From NCBI GenBank assembly GCA_015179125.1, contig WHVA01000409.1, positions 41,156-105,155 of the forward strand: a DNA stretch of 64,000 nucleotides, read 5' to 3'. The position numbers and the translations under genes were made by a program. Below are positions 10,326 to 22,315 of the stretch, piece after piece (position 1 is the first letter of the stretch; each line of letters begins with the position of its first letter). Below the pieces are notes generated by a model that saw nothing but the letters and a program-made list of their open reading frames with translations, was not told the origin of the DNA and did no database searches. Origin of the DNA: Gautieria morchelliformis. Its lineage: Eukaryota; Basidiomycota; Agaricomycetes; Gomphales; Gomphaceae.

Positions 10326-12870
10326 CAGATGACCGTAGTGACCAACTATCTGGTGTGCTTGATAGATGATGATTTCAATCAGCCTCCTTCCCCCCTGAAG
10401 AACAGAATGGGGGACGGCGATGACGTCTCTCTTGAGCTGATTCTTTGTCCAGATCAGCCCGTCCCGGTCCAAATCTCGGGTACGCGTCTGGGTGTTCCAC
10501 GATCTTTGAGAACATGGCGTCCCTGTGGTATGTGTCTCGTAAGACCTTGGACAGATCTACGCCTTGTTCAATGATCCGGCGCAGGGGCGCACCAACCTTA
10601 CCTGCAGCGATGACTCTGACATCATCGTCGTCGTTGTCACATGATGCGGCAATGCTCGCAGGCTTTGGTGAGCCCTCGTTTAATGCGGCGGATTCCGTTA
10701 TTCTCACCTCTGTCTTCTCGATGAGGTGTTTAGACCGTCTCGTCACCGCTGTTCGCAGCTCGATATATCGGTCAGTGGGCAATAGTTCACCATCCGGGTG
10801 TAAACCTGCGTCTGGATTCACGAAGACGTGGTCCGGGTGATTGTCATCACTCGTGTCGCTCTTGTAGTAGCGCAACAGGCAGTCTGCTACCTTGTTCTCT
10901 ACACCGTCGACATATATGGTGTTGAAGTTGAAACATGACAGAAACTCCCACCATCTGACCTGGCGGTCAGATAGGCTCTTCTGGGTCTTGAATTATTCGA
11001 GCCCTTTGTGGTCTGTGACGAGGGTAAACCTTCATCCCAGCAGTTTGTCCTCCCATTTCATGAGAGCCTCAAGCACCGTGATTGTCTCTTGCTCGTGAGT
11101 CTGGTAGTGTTGCTGAGCAACACTGAACTTCTTTGACAAGAAGCTGGCTGACTGACAGGTTTTCCAGTTGGGGCCTTGGCCGTAGACTGCACCAATGCCG
11201 GCTTTTGACCCGTCGGTGATCACCCAGATTGGCTCTGGGCACCGTGCGTCTATTGGACGCAGGATCAGGGCCTTGCAGGCCAACGCCTTAATGCTTTGCC
11301 AGCATTTGTCCAGTAATGGTGTCCATTTGAATGGACAGTTGTTACGTGCACAGCCCAACAGTGGGGTAGTGTATGCGTTAACATATGGCATGTAATGTGC
11401 CAGATACTGTACTAGCCTGAGGAAACGCTGGATGTCGTTGAACGTCCACGGCCTATGCCACTCGTGGATGCGCTGCATCTTATCCTCATCGGCATGTACC
11501 CCTTGGCCATCGATGATGTGGCCGAGACACTCCATTCGGATGGAATAGAGGTCAACCTTTTTCTTTCTCAGAAAAAGGTGGTTGTTCCTCAGTCTGTCGA
11601 AGACAATATAGAGGTGCTCTTCATGATCTTGTATCGAGAGCGAGAAAATGAAGATGTTGTCCATGTATACATGGACAAAGCGACCTATGCAGTTGTGGAA
11701 AATGGCTGTCATCAGCCGCTGGAACATTGATGGGGTGTTGCATTCTCCCATCTGTATCACCTGGCTTCTAAACGTGCCAAGGATCGTGGCAAAGGCGGGT
11801 TTTTCTACATGATCCGGATGGATCCGGATCTGCTTGTATGCTTCTGACATATTGGGCTTTGTGTGATACCGACAGTGAGCCATGTCGCTGCGGATGATAT
11901 CCTGATCCAGGAAGGGTGTGATGTCCTTCACCGTGTTCTCATTCTGCTAGAGCAGATCGAAGACAGTTCATAATGGACTGTTCTTTTTCGGCACACACAT
12001 CATGGACATGGCCTGCTGCGTGACTGCTGGAATCCACCACTTTGCAGTGGTGTATTGTTCTATCTTAGCCGACAGTTCCTCTCAGAAATGTTTGGGGCAC
12101 TTCGGTAGTCAATACCGCATGTGTTTGTTGGGATTAGATGAAATTGATCTCATGGTTGATCTCCCGTAGCGGCAGGAGTTCTAATGGAATACCACTGACT
12201 AGGTCAGTGATCCGTTCCATCCATTCCTTGTGGAGGCGAGGAAGGTCATCATCCGTGAGGATGATGGTGGTGGTTGGCTTAGAAGCCATTAGGCGCTTTG
12301 TGCGTCTATTAGGTCCCGTGGCGCGGGGAACCACTTTCCTTTTTCCCCTCGTTTTCACCGTTAGGTGAGAGCGCCTCTCCCTATGATTGTAGGGTGAGCT
12401 CGAGGATGAGTAGTTCCACGACTCATCCTCCTGGCTTCAATGAGCCAGGCTTGGCTTTGGCACCCAGGTGACCCTGCTCACCCTTGGCCCCTTGTCCTCG
12501 TTTGTCGATTCATCGTCATTGAATGAGACCTTGCCCGTGCGGATTACTTCATTGCCCTTGCAGATCGTCCCTGGGCTCAAGAAGTCCAGGGTTATGCCAA
12601 ATCTCCTTAGGAACGGTGTTGCTAAGATCACGTCGTAATATTCGACGTTGGCTATGTCCAAATATTCGTCGTATGTTTCACTACCAAATTTAATGGTCGT
12701 GTTCATTCCATAGTTGATCGTGGAATGGCTGCCTATGCAGGCTATCTGCAGCGCGATTGGCTGCTCCAGGGAGAATGTCTTCGTCCCTGTAGCTCACGTG
12801 AATTCAGGGGATAGCAGTACCCCTTCACTGCTGCTATCCAGCAGGCAGTGGGCTTTTACACCATTTATTT
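10326..12870 (-). pseudogene. Family A protease, reverse transcriptase, RNase H and integrase zinc-finger start
   Basis: Reading down the minus strand: an aspartic protease with LLDSSSEGVLLS at about 12830 (the usual DSG reads DSS) and YYDVILATPFLRRFG; RT with WWIPAV, MMCVPKKN, FATILGTFRSQVIQM and HVYMDNIFIF at about 11670 (YMDD has become YMDN); RNase H with WVITDGSKAG and TDHKGLE; then the linker and HHCC start to 10326. Stops within the RT/RNase H region include TGA, TAG and TAA codons; the TAA is at about 10995 in GLE-FKTQ. Two catalytic changes plus stops make it dead. It would have produced cDNA from the element RNA in virus-like particles. Confidence 0.9.
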
Positions 12871-14591
12871 CCCAGTACCCAGAGAGGGTACGGTTTTCAC
12901 TGTGCAGGCATGTTGGCCACATCCTATGCTTGCTTCGGTGGTGATACACCGGCTCGGCCACCTTGTCTGGCATGACCGACGTGCGTGCCACCATGACTTT
13001 CATGGCAGCGTCGTCTTCCGGTGTGAATCTGATCACGCTGGATCTGTAGGTGGTGTCTTCCGCCTCTTCATCCCATTCATAATATTGGGACGGCTTGGGA
13101 TCCCACTCTTCAGCAGGTGCATCTCTGTTGTCTGGAGAGTCCTTGGGTTGGGGATCACCCTCCCCCTCTTCATCAATTTGATGGAGAGGATTTTGACCAA
13201 GATCCGTCTCCGGATCCTCGGTCTCCTCTTCGTGCCTCGTGGCCACTGTCCTGATACCGGACCTAAGCCGGGGGCACTCCGCTTTCTTGTGGCCAGGTTG
13301 GCCGCATTCAAAGCACATGGCGCTGCTTTGGTTGCCACTGGGCCGATCGTTAGGCCGGCCCAACGCTTTCGTTGGGGGCAGGTTGCAGGGACGATCCTGA
13401 TGCTTGAGGCTGTTTAGCCTCAGGCGGGCATCCAGCTTGCGCTGGGCGTGGGGGCAGCGGTCGCTGCGACGCTCCACTTCTCAAAAACAGGCTGGGCCTG
13501 GTCATGCCCGTCTGTGTCACCAGCTTGCTCCCCGTAAGCCGGGCAGCGCTTGCTGTTGCCGCTGTGTTTTCGGTGCGGCGCATCCCCATATTGTATCGGG
13601 ATGCTTCCCCTATCATTTGGGCCATCTCGAAGAGTTGCTCTATGGAGCTGCTCTTGGCGTTGTAGTCCTTTTTGAGGACCTCGTTGTGCAGCGTTTCGCG
13701 CAGCGCCGACACGAACCGTCTCCGGAACATGTAGTCGTCTGGTGGCTGTATCATACGCGCTGCATATTTCGTGAGCTCGTTCATCATCTCCTGAACTGTC
13801 TTCATGCCTTGCATGACTGCGTTGAATTTATTCGATGCGTAGTGGTACGTCAGTGTGTGCAGGAACATTTTTTGAAGGCCCTACATCACTGTTTCCAGAG
13901 TCCAACTGCGAACCTAGCGATCGAAGTGTTCTACGTTTCGAAGGAACCATTCCTGGGCTTCGCCAGTTAGGCGAGTGCCCACGTAGCTGACCTGCATGTC
14001 TATGCTGGTTGGCCCTAGGAGGCAGTTCATTTTCAGCTATCGTAAGATGGCTGCGATGAAGATTTCAAACTCTTTGAGGTCAGATCCCCCGGCGTATGGC
14101 TTGGGGTGAGCCAGCTTCACGCCGGCTTTCGCTAGCACAGACTTCTCTGGGTCTGTGTCCGTGGTGTCTGCCAATGCCACGCGGATCATCCATGTGATCC
14201 CGTTGTATGGCTCCAGCGGTATGACGTCAGCCTGATCCGGTATTCCCTGGCCCTCCGTTGGGGCCATGGATTGCTCGTGTGGCTGTGATGCTGTGCGGGG
14301 CAGGCTGTATGCCCTGACGGGCCCTGGGCCCGGATCAGGCTTGGGATCGGGAGCATTTTGTGCTCTCGAGTCCGGGGGTGTTTTGTGCCTGGTGTCCCCG
14401 GTCAGTCCCATGTTGCGGATCCGCAGCCTGCTGTTGTAGGCTGTGTGCGCTTGTTGTGCATCCTGCACGGCTCGCGTGAGCTGTTCGTTGGGCTGCTGAG
14501 CGGTGTGGCTTTGGGCCACCGCTTCCTCAGCATTCTTCGCCAGCAGCTCGAGTGCTCGTGTATGGCAGCGGGCAGCTGTGGTCTCTTTACT
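12871..14591 (-). pseudogene. Family A gag (capsid/nucleocapsid), minus strand
   Basis: The frame starts after a probable splice acceptor (TTTTGCTGGCAG, exon from 14591) and encodes a short coiled coil, a proline-rich stretch (PDPKPDPGPGPVRAY), the conserved SMAPTEGQGIPDQ and GGSDLKEFEIFIAAILR. The capsid core follows (NELTKYAARMIQPPDDYMF) and then the zinc knuckle CFECGQPGHKKAEC at about 13270-13318 and an acidic tail that runs into the protease. A TAG at about 14037 replaces the Trp seen in the plus-strand copy. One frameshift is near 13.4-13.5 kb. Gag would form the particle shell and bind the element RNA. Confidence 0.85.
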
Positions 14592-15500
14592 CTGCCAGCA
14601 AAACACATGTACAATAGAATGAAAGATGAGTGCGAACATGAAACGATGGGAAAGAAAGAGGGCGAAGGTACCAAACACGCCTTGAGACCTGCATACATGT
14701 TACCCTGCACGGACTCTTGGTCTGCTGGGTTGATCCCACACGCTCTATGGGTAGGACATCCCGCAAATGCATTCCGGCCACAGGAACACCCAAAGGGGGT
14801 TGAGTCGAGAAGATCATGGGACCAGTGATGAACCATCAATCCAGGTAAAGGATTTCGATTGTGTCTGATGGTGTGCCTGCTGGCGAATGATGTGAGTAGC
14901 GAATGGTCATTTGGCAAATGTGGCGAATAGCGAATGGAGCGAAGAGTGAATGGAGCGAAGAGTGAATGGAGCGAAGAGTGAATGGAGCGAAGAGTGAATG
15001 GAGCGAAGAGTGAATGGAGCGAAGAGTGAATGGAGCGAAGCCAAGCGAACATGGAAAGGGAAAACAGGGATAGCTGGGTACAAGAAATAAAGGAGCTATG
15101 ACAGCCTGCACCTCCTTGTGATTCATGATAGGACCAGTGATGAACCATCAATCTGGGTAAAGGATGTCGATCATGTTTGATGGCATGGCCACTGGTGAAT
15201 GATGCATGTAGTGAATGGTCATTTGGAGAATGTGGCGAATAGTGAATGGATCAAAGAGTGAATGGAGCAAAGCCAAGCGAACATGGAAGAGTGGTGAAAG
15301 GGAAAACAGAGATAGCTGCCCTGCAGTGGTACGATTCTCATTGAGTCCCACCTGCATGGAGGCTGCAACTGACACTACCCGAATGTGTCCTGAGAACTTC
15401 AGCGAAGCTAATTCGTCCTGCCCTGCAGTGGTATGAGTCCCATTGAGTCCAACCTGCACGGAGGCTGCAACTGACACTATCCGAATGCATCCTAAGCATG
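14592..15500 (-). repeat. Repeat R copy 3: LTR-like 5' region of the Family A element
   Basis: On the minus strand this matches the plus-strand blocks at 18590-19357 and 27195-27965. Shared landmarks are CGTGTGGGATC followed by ACCCAG, and the late TACCTTCGCC and CATTTCATGTTCGCAC type words. Its position just 5' of gag suggests a 5' LTR or leader. It is swollen by internal duplications: two 300-bp blocks (about 14820-15126 and 15127-15480) and a repeated word GTGTCAGTTGCAGCCTCC. Confidence 0.65.
14932..15040. repeat. 16-bp minisatellite
   Basis: The unit GAATGGAGCGAAGAGT is repeated nearly seven times without visible change. It lies inside repeat R copy 3. Sister blocks R1 and R2 carry only one or two degenerate units, so the array grew in this copy. 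Confidence 0.95.
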
Positions 15501-15597
15501 TGGGTCTGTCATGGAGTGGGAGTTTAACAGATGATGGGTTCTATGATGGATGATGGCCCCAACAACTGGGTCCTGGCAGGAATGATGCAAATAGCGA

Positions 15598-16218
15598 ATG
15601 CGAAAGCAGTATGGCGACGAATACGTTGGCAAGATATTCGCTGGTTCGGGAAGTCGTTCGCTTGTTCAGGAGGTCATTCGCTGTCTGTTGAGGGATGATT
15701 CACAGAATAAACGAATCATGACAGGTATCAGGTCTTGGCTGACGCGTGTTGCGCTCCTGCCTGAGTTCGCAATAGGATCCTCCGCATTTGTAAAAGCGCA
15801 GTTCTTCCAGACAACCTGGCCCTCGAAGAAGCTGGCTGAGAAGTACCTCGGTCCCTTTGAGATTATTGGCCAGGCCCAATCCCGAGCTTACATTCTACAC
15901 CTCCCAGATAGCCTTCAGGCAATCCACCCGGTCTTCCACGTCTCTATGCTCAAACCAACAATCCCAAACACCATTCCGAATTGGGTCCAGTCTCCACCGC
16001 CTCCAGTCAAGATCGATGGCAAGACAGAGTATGAGATTTCCAAGATCAACCGACGATGTAGACCCTGTAATCTCCTGTACCTCGTCTGTTGGGCTGGTTA
16101 TGAAGGAACTGATGAAGAGACGTCATGGGTCCTTGCGACTGAGCTCAGTGATGTGGCCAAGACCGTGACTTATTTTCACTCGGCCTACCCTGCCAAGCCT
16201 GGACCATGGGTTCTTTGA
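15598..16218 (+). pseudogene. Family C chromovirus integrase C-terminus with chromodomain
   Basis: The plus strand encodes TTWPSKKLAEKYLGPFEIIG (GPF/Y-type integrase tail), HPVFHVSMLKP, and a chromodomain (YEISKINRRCRP, LVCWAGYEGTDEETSWV), then stop at 16218. The upstream part of pol is absent: the frame joins repeat R material near 15.6 kb, so this is a 5'-truncated copy. The 3' side continues through a spacer with no gene (16219-16480) to an antisense gene and the 3' LTR. Confidence 0.85.
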
Positions 16219-16480
16219 ACCCAAGCTTCGGCTCCCCCATTTCTGTTCACTCAGTTATGGTCACTTTCTTAGTTAGATGCTTAACACTCTTTGCTATGTT
16301 TTACCTCGGCTGTTTTGCCAAATAGCTACACCTGTAGTTCTTGGCATTCCTCTTGGCACCTGTTTCCCTTATCTCTCTGTTGTATTCATTCACTTCGGTT
16401 CCCAATTCCAATCCTGAAACAAAAACACCAAGAAAAGAGATTCACATTTAGATAGAAAACCTGAAAACATCAGTAGTTTA

Positions 16481-17889
16481 TTAATTGTCCTCCATAGTCG
16501 CATCCCCATCCACATCTTTTTCCACATCATCCCACTCATTCCCTGAACCCTCATCCAAACCCCCATCCCTCGTCTTCTCCATGTCCTCGTTTCCGTTTTC
16601 CAATCCCAAACTCATCTCCACTCTTCCCTCTGTTTCCTTTTCTTTCTCTTTTTCCTTTTCATTTTTCTTGTCCCCACTTCCCAAACCCACACCCGAACTA
16701 TTCCACAATACGTTGAACCCGCCCCCTAAACCAGACCACAACTTTCTCTGCAGCTGTAGTCCACAAGCCAATCCGCTTGTTCATCCGGGGTTTTGCCACT
16801 CAATCTGTTGCGCCAAGTCCAAGATGGCCCAAAGCCAATGGTTGCTCCATTCCAACTGCTGGTTTTGTTGGGACAACAAGTCCCTCAGCATTCAAGACAT
16901 CTCTTCTACAGAAAGTCTGTCAGGTTTCAAACCCCTCAATCCCTTTCCTGATGGCCCAGCACCTATGTTGAACGATGGTATGGCTCCGGACGGTCTGATC
17001 AGAGCTACCTTGGACTTCTTTGGCCCTGGCCCTTCAGGTTCCTCCTTGTCCTTCCATTTCCACTTCCCGTCCAGGAAGCTGCAGCGGACCTTTCGGTCCA
17101 CACATTCCCGACACGCAGTTTTCTTCCCACACAAGCACCTTGTGTTGCAACACCTGCAAGCATTGCATGGCTGGCACTGCAACAAAAGAACATAAGTCCA
17201 AACCTGGACCGAACTGACCCAAGTACTTACCTCTTCATCCTCATCCAACTTGTCTGACTCCTCGGTCTTTTTCTTTTTCTTTGGCCCAGAGGACCTCGGG
17301 TTTTGACTTAGCCGTATTCCTTTCAAGAGCATGTTTAGCCACGAGAATCCAAGCCTTTGCAGTCACCAATTCCATGATGACCGGCTCAGGTGATGGAATG
17401 TGGATGTTCTGAGCCACACTTGCTTGCCAAACATTTTTGGCTTCCAGGATATCCATCAGTCTTTTCCGTTCACGCTTGGCTACACACTCCCACTCCTTGT
17501 GGTCCTCCTTGGCTTTCGCTTCCCACACTTTTCATGTATCTTCAGCCTTTGGTGCTTCCTTGGCTTTCTTTGCAGCCTCGGCCTGTGATTCCCGTTCCTT
17601 CCAAGCCTCTTTGGCTTTCTTCTCATCCTCCTGCCATTTCTTCTCCATCACTTGCGCTCTTGTGCAAGTCACCGTTTTTCTTGGAGCACCTTCCGAGCCT
17701 CTTTGGCTTTCTTCTCATCCTCCCGCCATTTCTTCTCCATCGCTTCCTTGCGCTCTTGCGCAAGTCACCATTTTTATTGGAGTGCCTTCTGCCACTCATC
17801 TGCTTCGCGCTCCACCCATGCGAGCTCCGTGTTGAGCTCCTCAATCTTGTTGATGTTCAGCTCTGGAGCATCTGACATGATTTGCGAGC
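16481..17889 (-). pseudogene. Antisense cysteine-rich coiled-coil gene inside the Family C element
   Basis: It lies on the strand opposite to the element's pol, between chromodomain and 3' LTR. Reading from ATG 17889 (MSDAPELNINKIEELN): a long charged coiled coil rich in Lys, Glu and Ala (about 17850-17300, with stops and a frameshift), a Lys cluster GPKKKKKTEESDKLDEDEE, an intron of about 52 nt (GTAAGT to TTGCAG, about 17231-17179), then the cysteine block CQPCNACRCCNTRCLC followed by CRECVDRKVRCSF, and an acidic tail ending in DGDATMEDN. The CX2C/CX2CX3RKVRC pattern recalls a Zn-cluster or DNA-binding knuckle, but no exact family is assigned. It is broken here. I recall similar Cys-rich frames beside Gypsy elements in mushrooms, from general knowledge only. 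Confidence 0.6.
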
Positions 17890-18001
17890 TTTTTGATGAT
17901 GATGGGAGAAGGCAAGAAGCAGAACGCAAAAAAAAGCTTACATAACCTTCCCACCCTGGCGATCTCCAGGATCTCGCTCATGGCCTCATAGGTTCAGCTA
18001 T

Positions 18002-18014
18002 AAGGGGGAGGTCC
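18002..18014 (+). other. Polypurine tract of Family C
   Basis: AAGGGGGAGGTCC stands immediately before the LTR start TGTTACGATCC, in plus orientation, consistent with the plus-strand chromodomain upstream. Confidence 0.7.
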
Positions 18015-18456
18015 TGTTACGATCCATTCCCGAGTCCGGTCCCAAAGCCTCAGCTTCAGTACTCACTTGGTTCACACGGCTTCCCTCGAGTTTCTCTTCG
18101 CACCTTTCCATCACCCCTGACTTCCCTTCCTAGTCAGTTCCCCGTATGCCTGACCCCTTGTTCCCCTGTCCATTGTTCCGATCATTGATCCCGCTTAACC
18201 CTGCATACTACTTTACTGTATAAATCCCCCAGTCATGTATAGTAGTTCCTCAGTTCAGATATCAACCTAGCTTCTCATACACTAGATCCCTCTGCTTGAT
18301 ATCGATTCCGATCCTTGGCTTATAGCCAAGACCGTTTCCAAAATTAGGGTGGAACACTGAGTGGGCGCAACCCACGAGGTTGAAGTCAATCCCTCTGCTC
18401 TGAAGACCCGAGAACACCACGATCACTAGGGCTGGAGTGGCATAACTTTTCCTACA
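18015..18456 (+). repeat. LTR, Family C, 3' LTR
   Basis: About 442 bp from TGTTACGATCC to TTTTCCTACA. It contains a TATA box (TGTATAAATCCCC, about 18219) and a pyrimidine-rich start region. The 5 bp that follow are CCATG. No 5' partner exists in the window, so the duplication cannot be tested. Confidence 0.7.
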
Positions 18457-18589
18457 CCATGTCTGGAAGCTGCATGGCTTCCCATGAACAGTGGTGTTGG
18501 ATCATGGGGTCCAGTTCATTCACAAATTCACTCACGAGCTTTATCACCTCTGTCATGACTCATTTATTTCTTGAATCCAGTTATCCCAT

Positions 18590-19357
18590 GTTCCCCTTCA
18601 CCATGTCATGATGTGTTTATTTCCCATACTCAGATGCTCAGTTTTCCTATTTTCTCACTCCACCTTTGTGTTCTTTCCAATCGCCATTGCCATGCTTAGC
18701 AACCAACTCCCGCTGTTCGTGCCAATTACCATAGCCACACCGTCAAACGTACGATTGACGTCTTTGGACTGACTCAGCAGTCATCACTGGGCCTACCACC
18801 TCCTCTGCGCAACCCTCTTCTGATGGCGTTCGGGTAATTGGATTGTCATGACCTGTGTATTTCCTGCACCTTGTTATCCCCATTTCCCCTTTCGCTACTC
18901 CTCTTCCGTGTTCGCTCGTCTTCGCCCTCCACCTCGACCACACCTGCCCTATGTCATCTCCGCTGGCCCTTCCTCGCATTTCGCCAAACAGCCATTCGCT
19001 GCTCGCATCATTCGCCAACAGGCACACCATCAAACCACGATCGACATCCCGATCTGGCGGAATGGCTCGTCAGTAACTCCATCAGCTTCTCGATCCAACC
19101 CCCTTTTGGTGTTCATATGAGCAGGGTGCGTTCGCGGGACGTCTTACCCATGGGTCGTGTGGGATCAACCCAGTAGATGAAGAACCCGTGCAGGGCAGGG
19201 TATATGCGGGTCCCAAGACATGATTTCGTACATAGCTGTCTTCGCCACCTTCACCCTCTGTCATTTCATGTTCTCCCTCTTCTCTCATTCTATTGTATGT
19301 TTATTTCATCTATGTTGTATCATGACTGCGCACCCCTATCCAACCCTGACTCACAAC
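18590..19357 (+). repeat. Repeat R copy 2
   Basis: Plus-strand copy of the LTR-like block R. It shares with copy 1 the end sequence ATCATGACTGCGCACCCC at about 19320. The left LTR of the Family B element begins right after it at 19358. No coding capacity is evident. Confidence 0.7.
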
Positions 19358-19838
19358 TGTAAGGGCAACCCTAGTTGGTTGTGGAGATCACACTACCACA
19401 CAACTGACAAGGGGAAATCCAAAGTATGTATAAATGAACAGAGTATACAAGAGAGGGGATTCTCACCTGACAAGGGGAAATCCAAAGAGAAAAGTCTAAG
19501 GACCCCCAATGTCAGCGAGCCTGTATTATACTACGCTGCGCAGCCATGGACAACACTTGGCACCCGCCATCAACCCTGCATCTCCCTGACCCTTGATCGA
19601 CCCTTGATGCCACCTATTACATGAGTCGCTTGATTTCCGACACTGTTCCGAGAGTGGAAGTTGGAAATTGGAGTGGAACTGGCAAGGCGAACAGAACTGG
19701 TGGAAGTTCTCCCAGAAGCGGAATCATTTCCAAAAGCGGAGGCGGAGATGGGATCGGAACCGGAAGCGGAGTCGGAAATGGAGTCGGAACTGGGTGTGGT
19801 GTCGGAACTGGAAATGGAGAACAGGGTGTCCCCTGACA
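19358..19838 (-). repeat. LTR, Family B, 3' LTR
   Basis: 481 bp, TGTAAGGG to CCCTGACA on the plus strand. It differs from the partner mainly by a 9-bp indel (a CCTGACCTC-type word) and a few substitutions, so the two LTRs are still close in age. On the element strand it is preceded by the tract TAGAGGGGGGGTGA. Confidence 0.9.
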
Positions 19839-19849
19839 TCACCCCCCCT

Positions 19850-22315
19850 CTAGCGTGCTGCGTCCTCGAAGCACGGGACACGAGGGATTGAAATGCCAGC
19901 AAGCAGATTCGGCGAGGGGCACCGTGTCCTATAGAACTCACAGAGTTTGTCTGGAGCGGAAACATCTTACTCCGGGATCCACGAATTCTCCTCATATCCA
20001 TACCCTTCCCATTTCACGAGGAATTGGAGTCGTCCTCGCACAAACCGGCTGTCCAGGATCCGTTCCACCACATAGTGCTCTTCCCCATCTACAATTTCCG
20101 GCGGAGGTGGCGGACGAGCCTTCCAACCTGGAATTGGGTCCTCAAGCATAGGGAGTAACTTCACCACGTTGAAGACGGGGTGGAGGCGGGACATGGACAT
20201 TGGAAGTCAGAGGCAGTATGCATTCCGTCCAACCCTCCGCGTCACTGTGAAGGGCCCAAGGTAGCGGTGGGCAAGCTTCTGCGAAGGGCGTGTGGTGCGG
20301 ATGTCACTTGCATCTAGATACACCTTATCTCCAACTTGGTACTCCGGGGCAGGAACCCGGCGTTGGTTGTAGTACCTTGCCATGTCATCCTTGGCCTTCG
20401 CAAGGGCCAACTTCGCTTCGGAAAGGGTGGAGTCCATGCGGTCTCAGAACTCATTGACCGTCTCGAGTCGGGAGTCAGCCTGGCGTGGCTCGAAGCCCAT
20501 CCGCGGGGGTGGTCTGGAGTCAAGCATGAAGGGAGTCTGTTGTGTGGCGGAATGGACATGGTTGTTGTATTGGAATTCTGCCAGTGGAAGTAACTCATCC
20601 CAGTCATCCTGCCTCTCATTGACAAAGAGGCGGAGATATTGCTCCAACTCCTGATTGACCCGTTCCGTCTGTCCGTCACCCTGCGGATGGTATGCCGTGG
20701 TGGTAGCCAGCTTTATGCCGAGCAGGCGGTAGAGCTCCCGAGTCAGTTCCGCGACAAACTGCGGACCTCAGTCGGAAACAACTTGCTTCGGGAGCCCATG
20801 CAACTTCCAGACATGTGCAAGGAACAGGCGGGCCGCTCCGAGGGCTGTGATCGTCGTGTGCATCGGAATGAAGTGGGACACCTTGCTTACCGAATCCACG
20901 ACGTTCATGATTGCGTCGTAGCCATGAGACTCTGGGAGTTCAACGATGAAGTCGACACTGATGGTGTCCCAGCGGGATTCGGGAATCGGGAGCGGAACAA
21001 GTTCTCCGACAGGCGGATGTCGTTGTGCTTTGGTTCGGAGACAAAGCTCACATGTCCTCACGTACTGTCCAACGTAGCAGGACATCTGAGGCCACCAGTA
21101 ATTCCGAGCCACTAACTCCAGCGTCTTCCACCTGCCAGCATGCCAAGCGACCCATGTGTCATGGTGCTGGGACACGATGCGGCGGCGGAGGTCCGCTCCA
21201 CCTGGAACATAGACCTTGCCTCTGAAGTGGAGCAGTCCATCACGTTCCGACCATTCCGCTGCCCGTACAGACCGTGTGTGCCCTTTCCGAAGTTCCTCCA
21301 CCGCCTTCACCACCGACTCCTCTTTCTCTCCATTCCGGTACTGCCTCCGGATGTCCCGGAGCATTTCCACTTCCGCCCCAACTGCAGTCACTCCCTCTAG
21401 GGCACGGATTGCAAAGAGACTAGGGCAGAGCAGTGTCATATCCGCGTTGTCTCCACTTCCGCTTCCATGATCCGCACGGCGGGATAGAGCATCGGGCTTG
21501 CCCATGGTGCGGCCGGGGCGGTGGCGGAGCAGGAAGTAGAACCGGGACAGGTGTAGGGACCACCGTGCTTGTCGTCGGTTCAACTTCTTAGATGTGTGGA
21601 AATACTCGAGGTTCTTGTGGTCTGTCCAGATCTCAAACGGGCATAGAGCACCCTCGAGGAAGTGTCGCCACTCCTCCAGCGCTCGGATGATTGCCAGCAT
21701 CTCCTTGTCGTAGATCTCATAGTTCCGCTCGACCGGACTAAGGCTTTTAGAGAAGAAGGCAATCGGACGCCATCCCCCATCATCCTCTGATGACTGTTGT
21801 GACAAGACCGCTCCGGTAGCTGTGTCGGAAGAGTCCGCGTCGACTCGATAAGGGCGAGAGTCATTGGGAAAGATCAGGACCGGGGCGGAAGTGATCAGCT
21901 CTTTGAGTTTGTCAAAGGAGGCCTGTTCCGGCTCTCCCCACTGCCATCCAACCTCCTTCTTGGTGAGGTTGAAGAGGGCACGAGCGTGGCAGGAGAAGTC
22001 CTTGACGAATTGCCGGTAGAAATTGACAAACCCAATGAAGGACTGGACCTCTTTCCTGTTCCGCGGCACAGGCCAATCCGACACACCGGAAACTTTGACT
22101 GGGTCCATCTCCACCTTTCCTTCCGACACAATCACCCCAAGATACTCTATCCGCGTCCGCTCAAATTCGCACTTTTCCAGCTTGAGACACAGGTTGTATT
22201 CCCGCAGCCGTTCCAGCACTCTCCGCAAGACTTCCCGATGTTCGGACATTGTTTTTGTGAAGATGAGGATGTCATCGAGGTAGACGCAGACAACCCCTAC
22301 TCCCGCAGGTACTCC
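19850..22315 (-). pseudogene. Family B RT (partial), RNase H, integrase and chromodomain
   Basis: One frame spans 22249-19967 with stops only at about 20768, 20444 and 20207 (all TGA) and 19967 (TAA). Order: RT from the catalytic VCVYLDDILIF onward, thumb and connection (FIGFVNFYRQFV), RNase H (RVDADSSDTATGAVL), HHCC and integrase core (ISVDFIVELPES, LPKQVVSD then GPQF), GPF motif (HRYLGPFTVTRR) and chromodomain ([23 protein letters not shown]). The first TGA replaces the Arg of the near-universal SDRGPQF. The fingers and early palm of RT are deleted: protease-linker IPEYLRE is joined directly to the YLDD motif. The copy cannot reverse-transcribe by itself. Confidence 0.9.

Noticed and set aside
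14932..15040. CRISPR-like array
   Set aside because: Units are contiguous with no spacers, in a fungal nuclear context.
14836..15151. Frames with repeated SIHSSLHSLFAPFTL
   Set aside because: They arise from the 16-bp minisatellite in all three frames.
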